A stretch of DNA of 46,403 nucleotides, from NCBI GenBank assembly GCA_025057395.1, contig JANWXU010000018.1:1-46403 (forward strand), given 5' to 3'. Below are positions 7,606 through 15,478 of this stretch, in pieces. How positions within the stretch are numbered: the first letter of the stretch is position 1; each line of letters opens with the position of its first letter. The notes beneath the pieces were generated by a model. That model had not been told where the DNA came from, made no database searches, and saw only the letters and a program-made list of their open reading frames with translations. The translations under genes and the position numbers were made by a program. This DNA is from Bacteroidia bacterium (GTDB lineage: Bacteria > Bacteroidota > Bacteroidia > J057 > JANWXU01).

Positions 7606-9468
7606 ATGCAAACTCAGTATGATATTATTGTAGTAGGGGCAGGCCACGCTGGCTGTGAAGCAGCTAATGCTGCGGCAAATATGGGCTGTAAGGTGTTATT
7701 AATTACGATGAATATGACAACTATTGCCCAGATGTCGTGCAATCCGGCCATGGGGGGAGTAGCCAAAGGCCAAATCGTTAGAGAAATCGACGCTTTGGGA
7801 GGCCTTTCAGGTATTATCACGGATAAAACAATGATTCAATTTAGGATGCTTAATCGCTCAAAAGGTCCGGCTATGTGGAGTCCTCGTGCACAGTCTGATA
7901 GAATGCGATTTGCAGAAGAATGGCGCCTAGCTTTAGAGACCAATCCTAATATTGACTTTTGGCAAGATATGGTACAGAGCCTACTAATAAAAGATTTTCG
8001 GGTTCAGGGTGTACGCTGTGCTATGGGAAAAGAATTTTTTAGCAAAGCAGTAATTCTTACTAATGGCACTTTCCTTAATGGATTAATTCATGTTGGAGAA
8101 AAGAAATTTTCAGGCGGAAGGTCTGGTGAAAAAGCTGCTACAGGCCTTACTGAACAACTTATATCCTTAGGTTTTGAAACAGGTAGAATGAAAACTGGTA
8201 CCCCTCCTCGCATAGATGGTAGAACTATAGATTATAGCAGATTAGAAATCCAACATGGGGACGAACCCCCAGGTAAGTTTTCGTTCACTGATACTCCTCC
8301 TTTAGAACATCAAATTCCTTGTCATATTGGTTATACTAATAAAGCAGTCCATGCTCTAATTGCTGATAATATTCACAAGTCTCCTATGTATAATGGGCAA
8401 ATACAAAGTGTAGGTCCACGTTACTGTCCTTCTATCGAAGATAAAATTGTACGTTTTTCAGACAAAGAAAGACATCAGTTATTTATTGAACCCGAAGGGC
8501 GGCGTACCATAGAAGTTTATTTAAATGGTTTTTCCTCGAGTTTACCTGAAGAAATACAATACAAAGCTTTACGCCAAATAGAGGGATTTGAAAATGCAAA
8601 AATGTTTCGACCTGGTTATGCTATAGAGTATGATTATTTTCCGCCGCACCAACTACGTCTTACTTTGGAAACTCAGGCAATAGAAAATCTCTATTTTGCG
8701 GGTCAAATTAACGGTACTACAGGGTATGAAGAAGCAGCCGCACAGGGGATTATGGCGGGAATTAATGCAGCCCTAAAAATTCAAAGAAGAGAACCTCTTA
8801 TTCTTAAAAGAAATCAAGCTTATATAGGTGTTCTAATTGATGATCTGATTAATAAGGGTACCCAAGAGCCTTATCGAATGTTCACCTCGAGAGCGGAGTA
8901 CAGAATTTTGTTACGCCAAGATAATGCCGATTTACGCCTTACTGAAATAGGCTACCGAGTAGGTACTATTTCTGAACAGAGGTACCAGGAATTCCTAAGG
9001 AAAAAACAAACAATTGAAGAACTAATGAACATGGTAAAGGAACTTTCTATTTCACCCGAAGAAGCCAATCCTTTTCTGGAAACTCTTGGTGAGAGTCCAC
9101 TAAAACAAAAAATTAAAGTAAGTCAACTACTTTTGCGTCCTAACATTAGTTTAGAACATATTTGTAAAATGTTACCTACCTTTAATCACAAACTTCAAGT
9201 TGCAGAGAAGGAGGTTAAAGAAGAGGTAGAAATTCAAGTTAAATATCAAGGTTATATAGAAAGAGAATCGGAGATGGCTAAAAAATTAGAAAGACTAGAA
9301 GAAATAAAACTTCCTGAAAACTTTAATTACTATAAGCTACAATCTCTTTCTAATGAGGCAAAAGAAAAGCTTAATAAGATAAAGCCCCAAACCTTAGGAC
9401 AAGCTTCTCGGATTAGTGGTGTAAGTCCTGCCGATATTTCTGTACTTATGATATACATGGGTAGATAA
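7606..9468 (+). CDS. mnmG: tRNA uridine-5-carboxymethylaminomethyl(34) synthesis enzyme MnmG (GidA)
   Basis: At 620 residues it has the normal family length. The FAD-binding GAGHAG motif is at residues 11-16 (VVGAGHAGCEAA). Family blocks such as MSCNPAMGGVAKGQIVREID, MKTGTPPRIDGRTID and GTTGYEEAAAQG are intact, and the C-terminus ends in ISGVSPADISVLMIYMG. With MnmE it installs the carboxymethylaminomethyl group on uridine 34 of several tRNAs, using FAD and methylene-tetrahydrofolate. mnmE is not in this window. The gene stands alone between parS site 3 and a terminator whose stem overlaps its stop codon. The name gidA reflects its frequent place near the origin, which agrees with the adjacent parS cluster. 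Confidence 0.98.
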   Translation: MQTQYDIIVVGAGHAGCEAANAAANMGCKVLLITMNMTTIAQMSCNPAMGGVAKGQIVREIDALGGLSGIITDKTMIQFRMLNRSKGPAMWSPRAQSDRMRFAEEWRLALETNPNIDFWQDMVQSLLIKDFRVQGVRCAMGKEFFSKAVILTNGTFLNGLIHVGEKKFSGGRSGEKAATGLTEQLISLGFETGRMKTGTPPRIDGRTIDYSRLEIQHGDEPPGKFSFTDTPPLEHQIPCHIGYTNKAVHALIADNIHKSPMYNGQIQSVGPRYCPSIEDKIVRFSDKERHQLFIEPEGRRTIEVYLNGFSSSLPEEIQYKALRQIEGFENAKMFRPGYAIEYDYFPPHQLRLTLETQAIENLYFAGQINGTTGYEEAAAQGIMAGINAALKIQRREPLILKRNQAYIGVLIDDLINKGTQEPYRMFTSRAEYRILLRQDNADLRLTEIGYRVGTISEQRYQEFLRKKQTIEELMNMVKELSISPEEANPFLETLGESPLKQKIKVSQLLLRPNISLEHICKMLPTFNHKLQVAEKEVKEEVEIQVKYQGYIERESEMAKKLERLEEIKLPENFNYYKLQSLSNEAKEKLNKIKPQTLGQASRISGVSPADISVLMIYMGR

Positions 9469-9503
9469 AAAGGAGGTCTTTTTATATGCAGACCTCCTTT
9501 TTT
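9467..9503. terminator. Bidirectional terminator between mnmG and the multihaem cytochrome gene
   Basis: A 13-base stem (AAAAAGGAGGTCT at 9467-9479 with AGACCTCCTTTTT at 9490-9502) and a 10-base loop are present. A-rich and T-rich flanks give a U-run in both directions, so it can serve both converging genes. Confidence 0.85.
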
Positions 9504-9518
9504 ATTTTATACTTTTTG

Positions 9519-11420
9519 CTATATCTTTATCTTCTTTATTATTTGTTGGGCTAAGTTAGGATTTACCTTTTTTAGATGTTCCAAGCACTCACGAGCTTTA
9601 GGAGTAGCATTTTGAGATAAGTACCAGTAAATTTTGTTTTCTAGTGCTTTGCTATTATCAGGATCTAACTTTAAAACTGCTTCTATGAACATATGGGCTT
9701 TGTTAAATTCTCCTGAGTTCAAATAAATAAAGCTTAGGTTATTAAGGGTAGGAATATCGCTAGGTTTTACTTTATAAGCCTTTAGCAATAAGCTTTTAGC
9801 TTTTTCAAAAGTTGCTACATCTTTTTGCTTTCTACTTTGCTTTAGAAGCAGTATAGCTGCCCTATTATATGCCTCTACTAAAGAAGGATATGCTTCGATG
9901 AGGCTAGTAAGCTCTTGGATGGCTTCATTGTATTTTCCTAAACTTTCTAGAACGTTGGCTAAATGAAAAATAACAAGAACATCTGTAGGTTGCTTAGCTT
10001 TTGCTCTTTGGGCTAGCTGAAGAGCCTTCTCTAAATTACCCCTGTAAAATAAAACTTTAGAGCGCTCTAAGAAACATTCTTCCCCTAAGTAGGAAAGTGC
10101 TAGATCTAAATATTTTTCATTATTTTCTTGCTGCTCATAATAGTAAAGATAAGCCTTTCCTATATTACTTGTAGAAGGAGTATTAGAAGTAGCACAAAGT
10201 AGCTTTAAAAAGTTAACTTCCTGGATTTTGTGAAAAGGAGTTTTAGATTTTTCAGAATTAAGTGGCTTTTTTATAGAGCGAATAAAATGGTCGGTAAAGT
10301 TTACATGAGGGATATCGCTCGTGTTGCCCTTTGGCATATGGCAAGCGGTACAGTTATAGTTCGTCTTCATTAATTCTTCCCTGGAAGTAGAGCAGGAGGC
10401 GTGGCATTTCTGGCAAATTTGATTATAAAATATGATGCTACTACCGTGAATACTTTTGTGAGGGTCATGGCAAGTAATACAGGTAATCTTGGCTTTTTGA
10501 AAACATTTTGAATAACGAAGTCTTTCTGCATGAGAGGCGATACCAAAGCTTGTAGAATCCTTCCTTTCCGGAAGAAATACGTCAAATGCTTTATGTAAAG
10601 CCATTCCTGGACGGAACTCTTGGGCGCTATTTCTTACTACTATGCCTTGCAAATGACACTGCTGGCAAACATCAAATTGTAAATCAATAGGTAATTTAGA
10701 GGGGTTTACTATAGTATAATCAATTTCTTTTTCTACGTCTACAATTTCGTCTTTTTCCATTGCTTGTACGTGTAGTTGCCCTGGCCCATGGCACCGCTCG
10801 CAATCGATACCTAATGGAATGTGTTCATACTTATTAACTGTACCGCTTACCATTTTCGGGTAAGCATTATGGCAAGCCATACATTCATATCCGATAGCTC
10901 TTTCGAATCTAGTATTTTTTCCCCCTTCATATCCCGGACTTAAATCCCATTTTTTACGCGCTACGTACCATGTAATGGGGGCTTCATATAAAAAACCATT
11001 TCTTAAAATAAGGTAGGAGCGTGTTTGATTACCCGAGCCTACGATGTAATCAATTTTTTCAATTCTCTGATAGATTGTATCTTGGTTATTAAGCCGAAAC
11101 TCCTTTATGTATAGATTTGCTTCTTTCCAAAAAGCTTGATAGTAAAAGTTAGAATAGCTATCATAAACAATTTGTCTAAAATCTTCAATTTTTTCTTGTT
11201 CATTAGGTTTATAAAAAGACCTGCCCATTCCTGTTTGGATATAAGACTGGTAAATTTCTTGATGACAAGAAGCACATTTTTGAATACCTACATATTTTAC
11301 TTCAGGGGCTAAGTTGTAATAGTTTTTTTGAGTAATTTTACAACTTTGAAATTGAAAAAAAATACTTATGCTTACAAAGCAAATAGTTGTTATCGTGTAT
11401 TTTTTGCAAGTTATTACCAT
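9519..11420 (-). CDS. Seven-haem c-type cytochrome with C-terminal TPR domain, probable lipoprotein
   Basis: This 633-residue protein has seven CxxCH haem-attachment motifs: CASCH (from residue 49), then CMACH, CERCH, CQQCH, CITCH, CQKCH and CTACH, all in the first about 370 residues. The C-terminal half carries several tetratricopeptide-like helical pairs (for example LVEAYNRAAILLLKQS and ALQLAQRAKAKQPTDVLVIF). The N-terminus is a hydrophobic export segment ending at FQSC (C27), which may be a weak lipobox. It therefore probably acts in the periplasm as an electron carrier or nitrite/sulfur-type oxidoreductase relative, but no catalytic family could be assigned. No haem-lyase or quinol-oxidase gene is adjacent. 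It converges on mnmG. Confidence 0.85.
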   Translation of the reverse strand: MVITCKKYTITTICFVSISIFFQFQSCKITQKNYYNLAPEVKYVGIQKCASCHQEIYQSYIQTGMGRSFYKPNEQEKIEDFRQIVYDSYSNFYYQAFWKEANLYIKEFRLNNQDTIYQRIEKIDYIVGSGNQTRSYLILRNGFLYEAPITWYVARKKWDLSPGYEGGKNTRFERAIGYECMACHNAYPKMVSGTVNKYEHIPLGIDCERCHGPGQLHVQAMEKDEIVDVEKEIDYTIVNPSKLPIDLQFDVCQQCHLQGIVVRNSAQEFRPGMALHKAFDVFLPERKDSTSFGIASHAERLRYSKCFQKAKITCITCHDPHKSIHGSSIIFYNQICQKCHASCSTSREELMKTNYNCTACHMPKGNTSDIPHVNFTDHFIRSIKKPLNSEKSKTPFHKIQEVNFLKLLCATSNTPSTSNIGKAYLYYYEQQENNEKYLDLALSYLGEECFLERSKVLFYRGNLEKALQLAQRAKAKQPTDVLVIFHLANVLESLGKYNEAIQELTSLIEAYPSLVEAYNRAAILLLKQSRKQKDVATFEKAKSLLLKAYKVKPSDIPTLNNLSFIYLNSGEFNKAHMFIEAVLKLDPDNSKALENKIYWYLSQNATPKARECLEHLKKVNPNLAQQIIKKIKI

Positions 11421-11513
11421 ATCAATAGCGCTTAAAAATATTTAATAGTCAATTGAATTGATTATTTGAATCTAATTTATTACTCTAAATAAGTTTTTAT
11501 AATTCTTTAGAAG

Positions 11514-12380
11514 TTGCAAGTCGAACGTCTTTGGTTATATACTATTCAAAAGGAATTAGGAACTATATCTTTCAATGTACAGGGGTTTAGCAAATTTAAA
11601 TATGGTTCTACTTATCAGGCTCGCCAGTATGGTCTAGCCTTAGCCAAATTGTTCTTTAAATACTACGCAAGAGAACTATTAAACAAAAAAACTTATATTA
11701 CATGCTCCGCCTATAAGACGGTGCCTAATGCTGCATATAACCTAATGTCATACGTGCAACTAGGGTTGAACCACTATCTGTATCATTATTATAAAGCTCC
11801 TCCTATAGACTACGAGCCCTTGCGGCGAGAAACTCTCTATGAAGCTGATTATGGCAAGCTTAGCTTCCAAGAAAGAGAAATGGTAATGCAAAAAAATTTA
11901 TTATACATTAATGAGAAAGCAATTACAAAAACACAAATTATATTAGTGGATGATATTCGAGTAACAGGATTACATGAAGATAGGATTACTGTTCTTTTAG
12001 AAAAGTGTGGTGTAGAAAAAGTATATTACTTATATGTTATAAATGCCAACGTGGCAGAGCCTTCTTTGGAACATGAGTTAAATCATGCTTTTGTTAAAAG
12101 GCTTTGCCACCTGAAAGTTTTGATGCAGGAAGAAGACTATCAAATTAATTCTAGAGTTTGCAGATTTTTGTTAGCTTACCATCCCAAAGAGGAGCTAAGT
12201 AACTTTTTCAAAGAGCTCCCTCCTTGGCTTCTAGAAAAACTTTATAGTTATTTCTTAGCCGATGGTTATAATACTATGCCTAATTACCAGGAAGGCTTTA
12301 AAATATTTTTCAAGCATTACTCTAAACAAAGCTCAGCTTTCACTTTATTGCAGGATTTTGAAGCAGTGCTTCCCCCGTGA
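11514..12380 (+). CDS. Phosphoribosyltransferase-fold protein
   Basis: This 288-residue protein contains one clear motif, VDDIRVTG at residues 145-152, preceded by a hydrophobic strand. It matches the PRPP-binding loop of type I phosphoribosyltransferases. The rest is not close to any pathway enzyme I recognise, so a nucleotide-salvage name is not justified. The start is TTG at 11514: an in-frame stop lies at 11508-11510 and the next ATG is about 73 residues in, inside the conserved part. Its last 41 bases overlap the 3' end of the opposing MaoC gene, so the two transcripts are antisense there. Confidence 0.7.
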   Translation: MQVERLWLYTIQKELGTISFNVQGFSKFKYGSTYQARQYGLALAKLFFKYYARELLNKKTYITCSAYKTVPNAAYNLMSYVQLGLNHYLYHYYKAPPIDYEPLRRETLYEADYGKLSFQEREMVMQKNLLYINEKAITKTQIILVDDIRVTGLHEDRITVLLEKCGVEKVYYLYVINANVAEPSLEHELNHAFVKRLCHLKVLMQEEDYQINSRVCRFLLAYHPKEELSNFFKELPPWLLEKLYSYFLADGYNTMPNYQEGFKIFFKHYSKQSSAFTLLQDFEAVLPP

Positions 12381-12741
12381 TAGTAGTTTTACCTTCAGGG
12401 TTAATAATTTCAGTTTTTATAGTTACTCGATGTTTTTCTGTATCTACAGCTTGCACAGTGAAAATAGCCGTATAGCTAGTATCTACAAACATAGGAGCTA
12501 AAAATTGAAGTGATTGTTTGAGGTAAATAGTTCCTTCCCCTGGAAATAAAGTACCAAAAACCTTGGAAAAAATGCTTGCTCCTAACATTCCATGCATAAT
12601 TGGGCGTTGAAATATCGTTTGAGCAGCATATGCAGGATCTAAATGAAGAGGGTTTTTATCACCCGTTACTTCGGCAAATTTATTTACCTCTTCCTGGCTG
12701 AATTGAAAATTATGCCTATATTCTTGTCCTATGCTTAACAT
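12340..12741 (-). CDS. MaoC-family (R)-specific enoyl-CoA hydratase-like protein
   Basis: The hotdog-fold protein has the hydratase motif in FAEVTGDKNPLHLDPAYA, with the catalytic D and H of the (D)xxNPLH pattern, and then IMHGMLGAS. Such enzymes hydrate trans-2-enoyl-CoA in fatty-acid metabolism. I chose the ATG at 12741 (MLSIGQEYRHNF, 133 residues). The frame also opens at 12792, but a good promoter at 12790-12821 would put the transcript start inside that extension, and the extra residues are not typical. It overlaps the phosphoribosyltransferase gene tail to tail. Confidence 0.85.
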   Translation of the reverse strand: MLSIGQEYRHNFQFSQEEVNKFAEVTGDKNPLHLDPAYAAQTIFQRPIMHGMLGASIFSKVFGTLFPGEGTIYLKQSLQFLAPMFVDTSYTAIFTVQAVDTEKHRVTIKTEIINPEGKTTITGEALLQNPAIK

Positions 12742-12789
12742 AAAAAATCTATTTATTTTGCGGTAGTATTTTATTATTAATTGTAGTAT

Positions 12790-12821
12790 CAAAGTTAAAA
12801 AATCCCTTTACACCTACCAAA
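12790..12821 (-). promoter_or_regulatory. Bacteroidota-type promoter of the MaoC gene
   Basis: On the minus strand, TTTG (12821-12818) and TAACTTTG (12797-12790) are separated by 20 bases. This matches the known consensus TTTG-N19-21-TAnnTTTG. The start codon at 12741 is 48 bases downstream. Confidence 0.5.
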
Positions 12822-12848
12822 AATTTATTAGTTTTTACCCATAATTGT

Positions 12849-13394
12849 ATGGATATTACTCAAAAAATATTAGAGCTAGCTTTTTATGTACTTCCTGCAA
12901 TTCTTTGTATAGTTGTTACCATTATTGTTTTGAAATTATTTCTGGCCAGAGAAGAGCAACGAGAGGCAGCGGCTCTTAGGCAGCAGGCTTTTGCTAGCAT
13001 CTTACAACTTCGTATTGCGGCTTATGAAAGAATAACACTTTACTTAGAGCGTATTCGTCCGAATAATTTACTCTATCGTTTAGAGCCTGCTTCTAAGAAT
13101 GCAAAAGCGCTTTACGAAGACCTACTACTAACAATTCGTAGTGAGTTTGAGCATAATATTGTACAACAGATTTATGTTTCTCAAAGAACGTGGTATAAAC
13201 TCTTGGAGGCTAAAAATGGATTAGTGCACGTTATTGAAGAAGCATATAAAAAAATACCTCCCAACTCTCAGGGTACTAAACTTGCTGAGATGATACTTGC
13301 TCTAATACGTGAAAAGAATGATAACACCCTAGCAGAATGTCTTGAGCTGATACGCCATGATGTGCTATCACTTTTTCAAGAAGAAAAAGATTGA
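12849..13394 (+). CDS. Conserved-looking membrane-anchored protein of unknown function
   Basis: I do not recognise this 181-residue protein by name. It has one hydrophobic segment near the N-terminus (about residues 11-31, LAFYVLPAILCIVVTIIVLKLFL), followed by a charged, mostly helical cytoplasmic region (REEQREAAALRQQAFASILQLRIAAYERI), probably in part coiled coil. The pattern resembles small inner-membrane anchors common in Bacteroidota. The start ATG at 12849 has the membrane segment directly after it. It faces the TerB-like gene tail to tail with an 11-base gap. No operon partner suggests a role. Confidence 0.7.
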   Translation: MDITQKILELAFYVLPAILCIVVTIIVLKLFLAREEQREAAALRQQAFASILQLRIAAYERITLYLERIRPNNLLYRLEPASKNAKALYEDLLLTIRSEFEHNIVQQIYVSQRTWYKLLEAKNGLVHVIEEAYKKIPPNSQGTKLAEMILALIREKNDNTLAECLELIRHDVLSLFQEEKD

Positions 13395-13405
13395 GCTATA
13401 AGTTA

Positions 13406-13936
13406 TCAAATCAAATTTTGGATATATTTATTTTCTATGAAATGCTGCCGAGCGGGAGGTAAATTTAATTTTTGGGATAGTCTATTTAAAAATTCTCTTT
13501 CTTCCTTTCGTAGTTTACCATCTGAGGCAACAATGCAGCAAGCCTGTTCGTAAAAGATAGCAGCTAGTTCCTCATTTTCTTTAGCGAAATCAATAACTTC
13601 ATCTAAGGGTCGAGGTATCAAAAAAGTTTCGGTAATTTCTCCAAAAACAACATCTACATCTATTTTTCCGGCAGGGAAAATAGATTCTTCTCCCCCAAAA
13701 AAGTAGTTAATAAGCTGACTTACCGACATTTCTTCAGAGAGGGCAAGTTCGCCGTCTATCATGCAGGCATGAGACCATAAGCTTACTATGTTGAGTACGT
13801 AATTGAGTCGTTCCGCAAATATTTCGGCTTCACTTTGCTTACTCTCCCCATTTTTTAACCACATTGAGCCCTCATGAATAAGTTTTTGCAGAATTCGCTC
13901 TCGATTAGCTATTTTCTTTTTAGAACTTTTTGCCAT
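13406..13936 (-). CDS. TerB-like helical protein
   Basis: This 176-residue protein has the TerB/DjlA-like pattern in its C-terminal part: a helix with ACCIVASDGKLRKEEREFLNRLSQKLNL, where the acidic and glycine residues could bind a metal, and a weaker related repeat HACMIDGELALSEE near residue 57. TerB proteins occur in tellurite-resistance and phage-defence loci, but no other ter gene is near. The N-terminus is basic (KSSKKKIANRERIL) and no signal or membrane segment is seen. The fold is likely; the function is unknown. Confidence 0.7.
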   Translation of the reverse strand: MAKSSKKKIANRERILQKLIHEGSMWLKNGESKQSEAEIFAERLNYVLNIVSLWSHACMIDGELALSEEMSVSQLINYFFGGEESIFPAGKIDVDVVFGEITETFLIPRPLDEVIDFAKENEELAAIFYEQACCIVASDGKLRKEEREFLNRLSQKLNLPPARQHFIENKYIQNLI

Positions 13937-13967
13937 AAATTTCGACCTTTATGATAAAGATTTGATA

Positions 13968-14000
13968 CAAAGTTAAAATAATATTTGACAGATTATCAAA
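13968..14000 (-). promoter_or_regulatory. Bacteroidota-type promoter of the TerB-like gene
   Basis: On the minus strand, TTTG (14000-13997) and TAACTTTG (13975-13968) are separated by 21 bases. The start codon at 13936 lies 31 bases beyond. Confidence 0.5.
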
Positions 14001-14080
14001 AATCTGGTATTGAGCTTTCTTTGGGTAGAAGTTATTGTTCTAGGAAGAAGCAGTTAATCTCGTAATCCTATAAAATTTAA

Positions 14081-14088
14081 TATTTTTG
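14081..14088 (+). promoter_or_regulatory. Possible -7 element of the Mpl gene
   Basis: TATTTTTG fits TAnnTTTG, 30 bases before the start at 14119. No convincing -33 element is seen at the right spacing. Confidence 0.3.
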
Positions 14089-14118
14089 CAATTCTAAAAT
14101 GCCGAGTTTATTTTTTGC

Positions 14119-15474
14119 ATGAAAAAAATCCACTTTATTGCTATTGGTGGGAGTGTAATGCATAGTCTGGCCCTAGAGCTGAAGGCTCAAGGGTGGAAGG
14201 TTACTGGTTCGGATGATGAAATTCGTGAGCCAGCTCGGCAAAAATTAGCTGAAGCAGGACTCTTGCCTTCTTATGAGGGGTGGAACCCCCAAATAATTAC
14301 CCCCGATTTAGACGCGGTCATTTTAGGAATGCATGCCCGTAGCGATAATCCTGAGCTGCTAGCTGCTCAAAAACTGGGGCTACCCATTTATTCTTTTCCA
14401 GAATTTATTCGCCATCAGTCTCAAAATAAGCAAAGAATTGTGATTGCTGGAAGTCACGGAAAAACCACAATTACGGCCATGATTATGCACGTATTGCGCT
14501 CTCTAAAATATGATTTTAGCTATTTAGTAGGAGCACCCGTAAAGGGCTTTGAAAAAAATGTTCATCTTGGAAAAGACGATCCTATTCTTTTGGTAGAAGG
14601 AGATGAATATTTAGCTTCAGTTCTGGACCCTCGCCCTAAGTTTCTACTTTATCAACCCCATTTAGTGGTAATTACAGGAATTGCTTGGGACCATGTAAAT
14701 GTTTTTCCTACAGTTCAAAGCTATAATGAACAGTTTGTACAGTTAGTAAAAAGCCTACCTAAAGCTGGTGTTTGTATATACAATCGTGAAGATAAAACTG
14801 TAAAGGAAATTGTACTTAAAAATTATAATAAAGAAACCCAGTACTTATACCCCTACTCTACTCCACCCTATCGTGTTCGAAACCAGCGTGCAATTATAAA
14901 ACTAGAGCATATAAAATTTCCTCTAAAAATTTTTGGCAAGCATAATGCTTCTAATGTTGCCGCCGCCTGGCAGGTTTGTAAGCTATTAGGAGTAGAGATA
15001 CAAGAATTTGCTAAGGTGATAGCCCAGTTTGAGGGTGCAGGAATGCGCTTACAAAAAGTTTTCGAGAGTGAAAATTTAATTATAATTCGCGACTTTGCTC
15101 ATGCTCCTAGTAAAGTAAAGGCGAGTGTAGATGCCGTGCTTCAATTCTATAAAAACTTTAATGTGATTGCTTGTCTAGAACTTCATACTTTTAGTAGCCT
15201 AAATAAATCTTTTATAAATCAATATCGAAATGCGCTTAAAAAGGTAAAAAACAAAATAGTACTAGTAAATCCAAATGTCCTTCTTCTCAAAAAGTTACCT
15301 TCCCTGACGCGACAAGATATTCAAAAAGCTTTTAATGATAAAAATTTGCTTTTTACTCAAACGGGTAGAGAACTTAAAGAGTTTATCCAAAAAATGATTA
15401 AAGGTAAAAGTGTAGTTCTTCTAATGTCCTCTGGAGATTTAGATGGCTTAGACCCAACAACTCTTTCTTCTTAA
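14119..15474 (+). CDS. mpl: UDP-N-acetylmuramate:L-alanyl-gamma-D-glutamyl-meso-diaminopimelate ligase (Mpl)
   Basis: This 451-residue Mur-ligase-family protein has an N-terminal UDP-binding fold (IHFIAIGGSVMHSLALELKAQGWKVTGSD), the ATP P-loop AGSHGKTT near residue 115, and the metal-site block EGDEY. Its overall length and the Mpl-type start separate it from MurC, which usually reads GIGG-x-GM with a different linker. Mpl joins recycled cell-wall tripeptide to UDP-MurNAc in the cytosol, saving peptidoglycan material. The next gene starts 4 bases after its stop, so the two share a transcript even though the products act in different compartments. Confidence 0.9.
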   Translation: MKKIHFIAIGGSVMHSLALELKAQGWKVTGSDDEIREPARQKLAEAGLLPSYEGWNPQIITPDLDAVILGMHARSDNPELLAAQKLGLPIYSFPEFIRHQSQNKQRIVIAGSHGKTTITAMIMHVLRSLKYDFSYLVGAPVKGFEKNVHLGKDDPILLVEGDEYLASVLDPRPKFLLYQPHLVVITGIAWDHVNVFPTVQSYNEQFVQLVKSLPKAGVCIYNREDKTVKEIVLKNYNKETQYLYPYSTPPYRVRNQRAIIKLEHIKFPLKIFGKHNASNVAAAWQVCKLLGVEIQEFAKVIAQFEGAGMRLQKVFESENLIIIRDFAHAPSKVKASVDAVLQFYKNFNVIACLELHTFSSLNKSFINQYRNALKKVKNKIVLVNPNVLLLKKLPSLTRQDIQKAFNDKNLLFTQTGRELKEFIQKMIKGKSVVLLMSSGDLDGLDPTTLSS

Positions 15475-15478
15475 GCAC

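Noticed and set aside
12742-12792. N-terminal extension of the MaoC gene
   Set aside because: The promoter's -7 element lies in this segment and the family begins at the downstream ATG.
13406-13936. Tellurite-resistance determinant
   Set aside because: Only the TerB fold is present; no terA, terC, terD or terZ gene is near.
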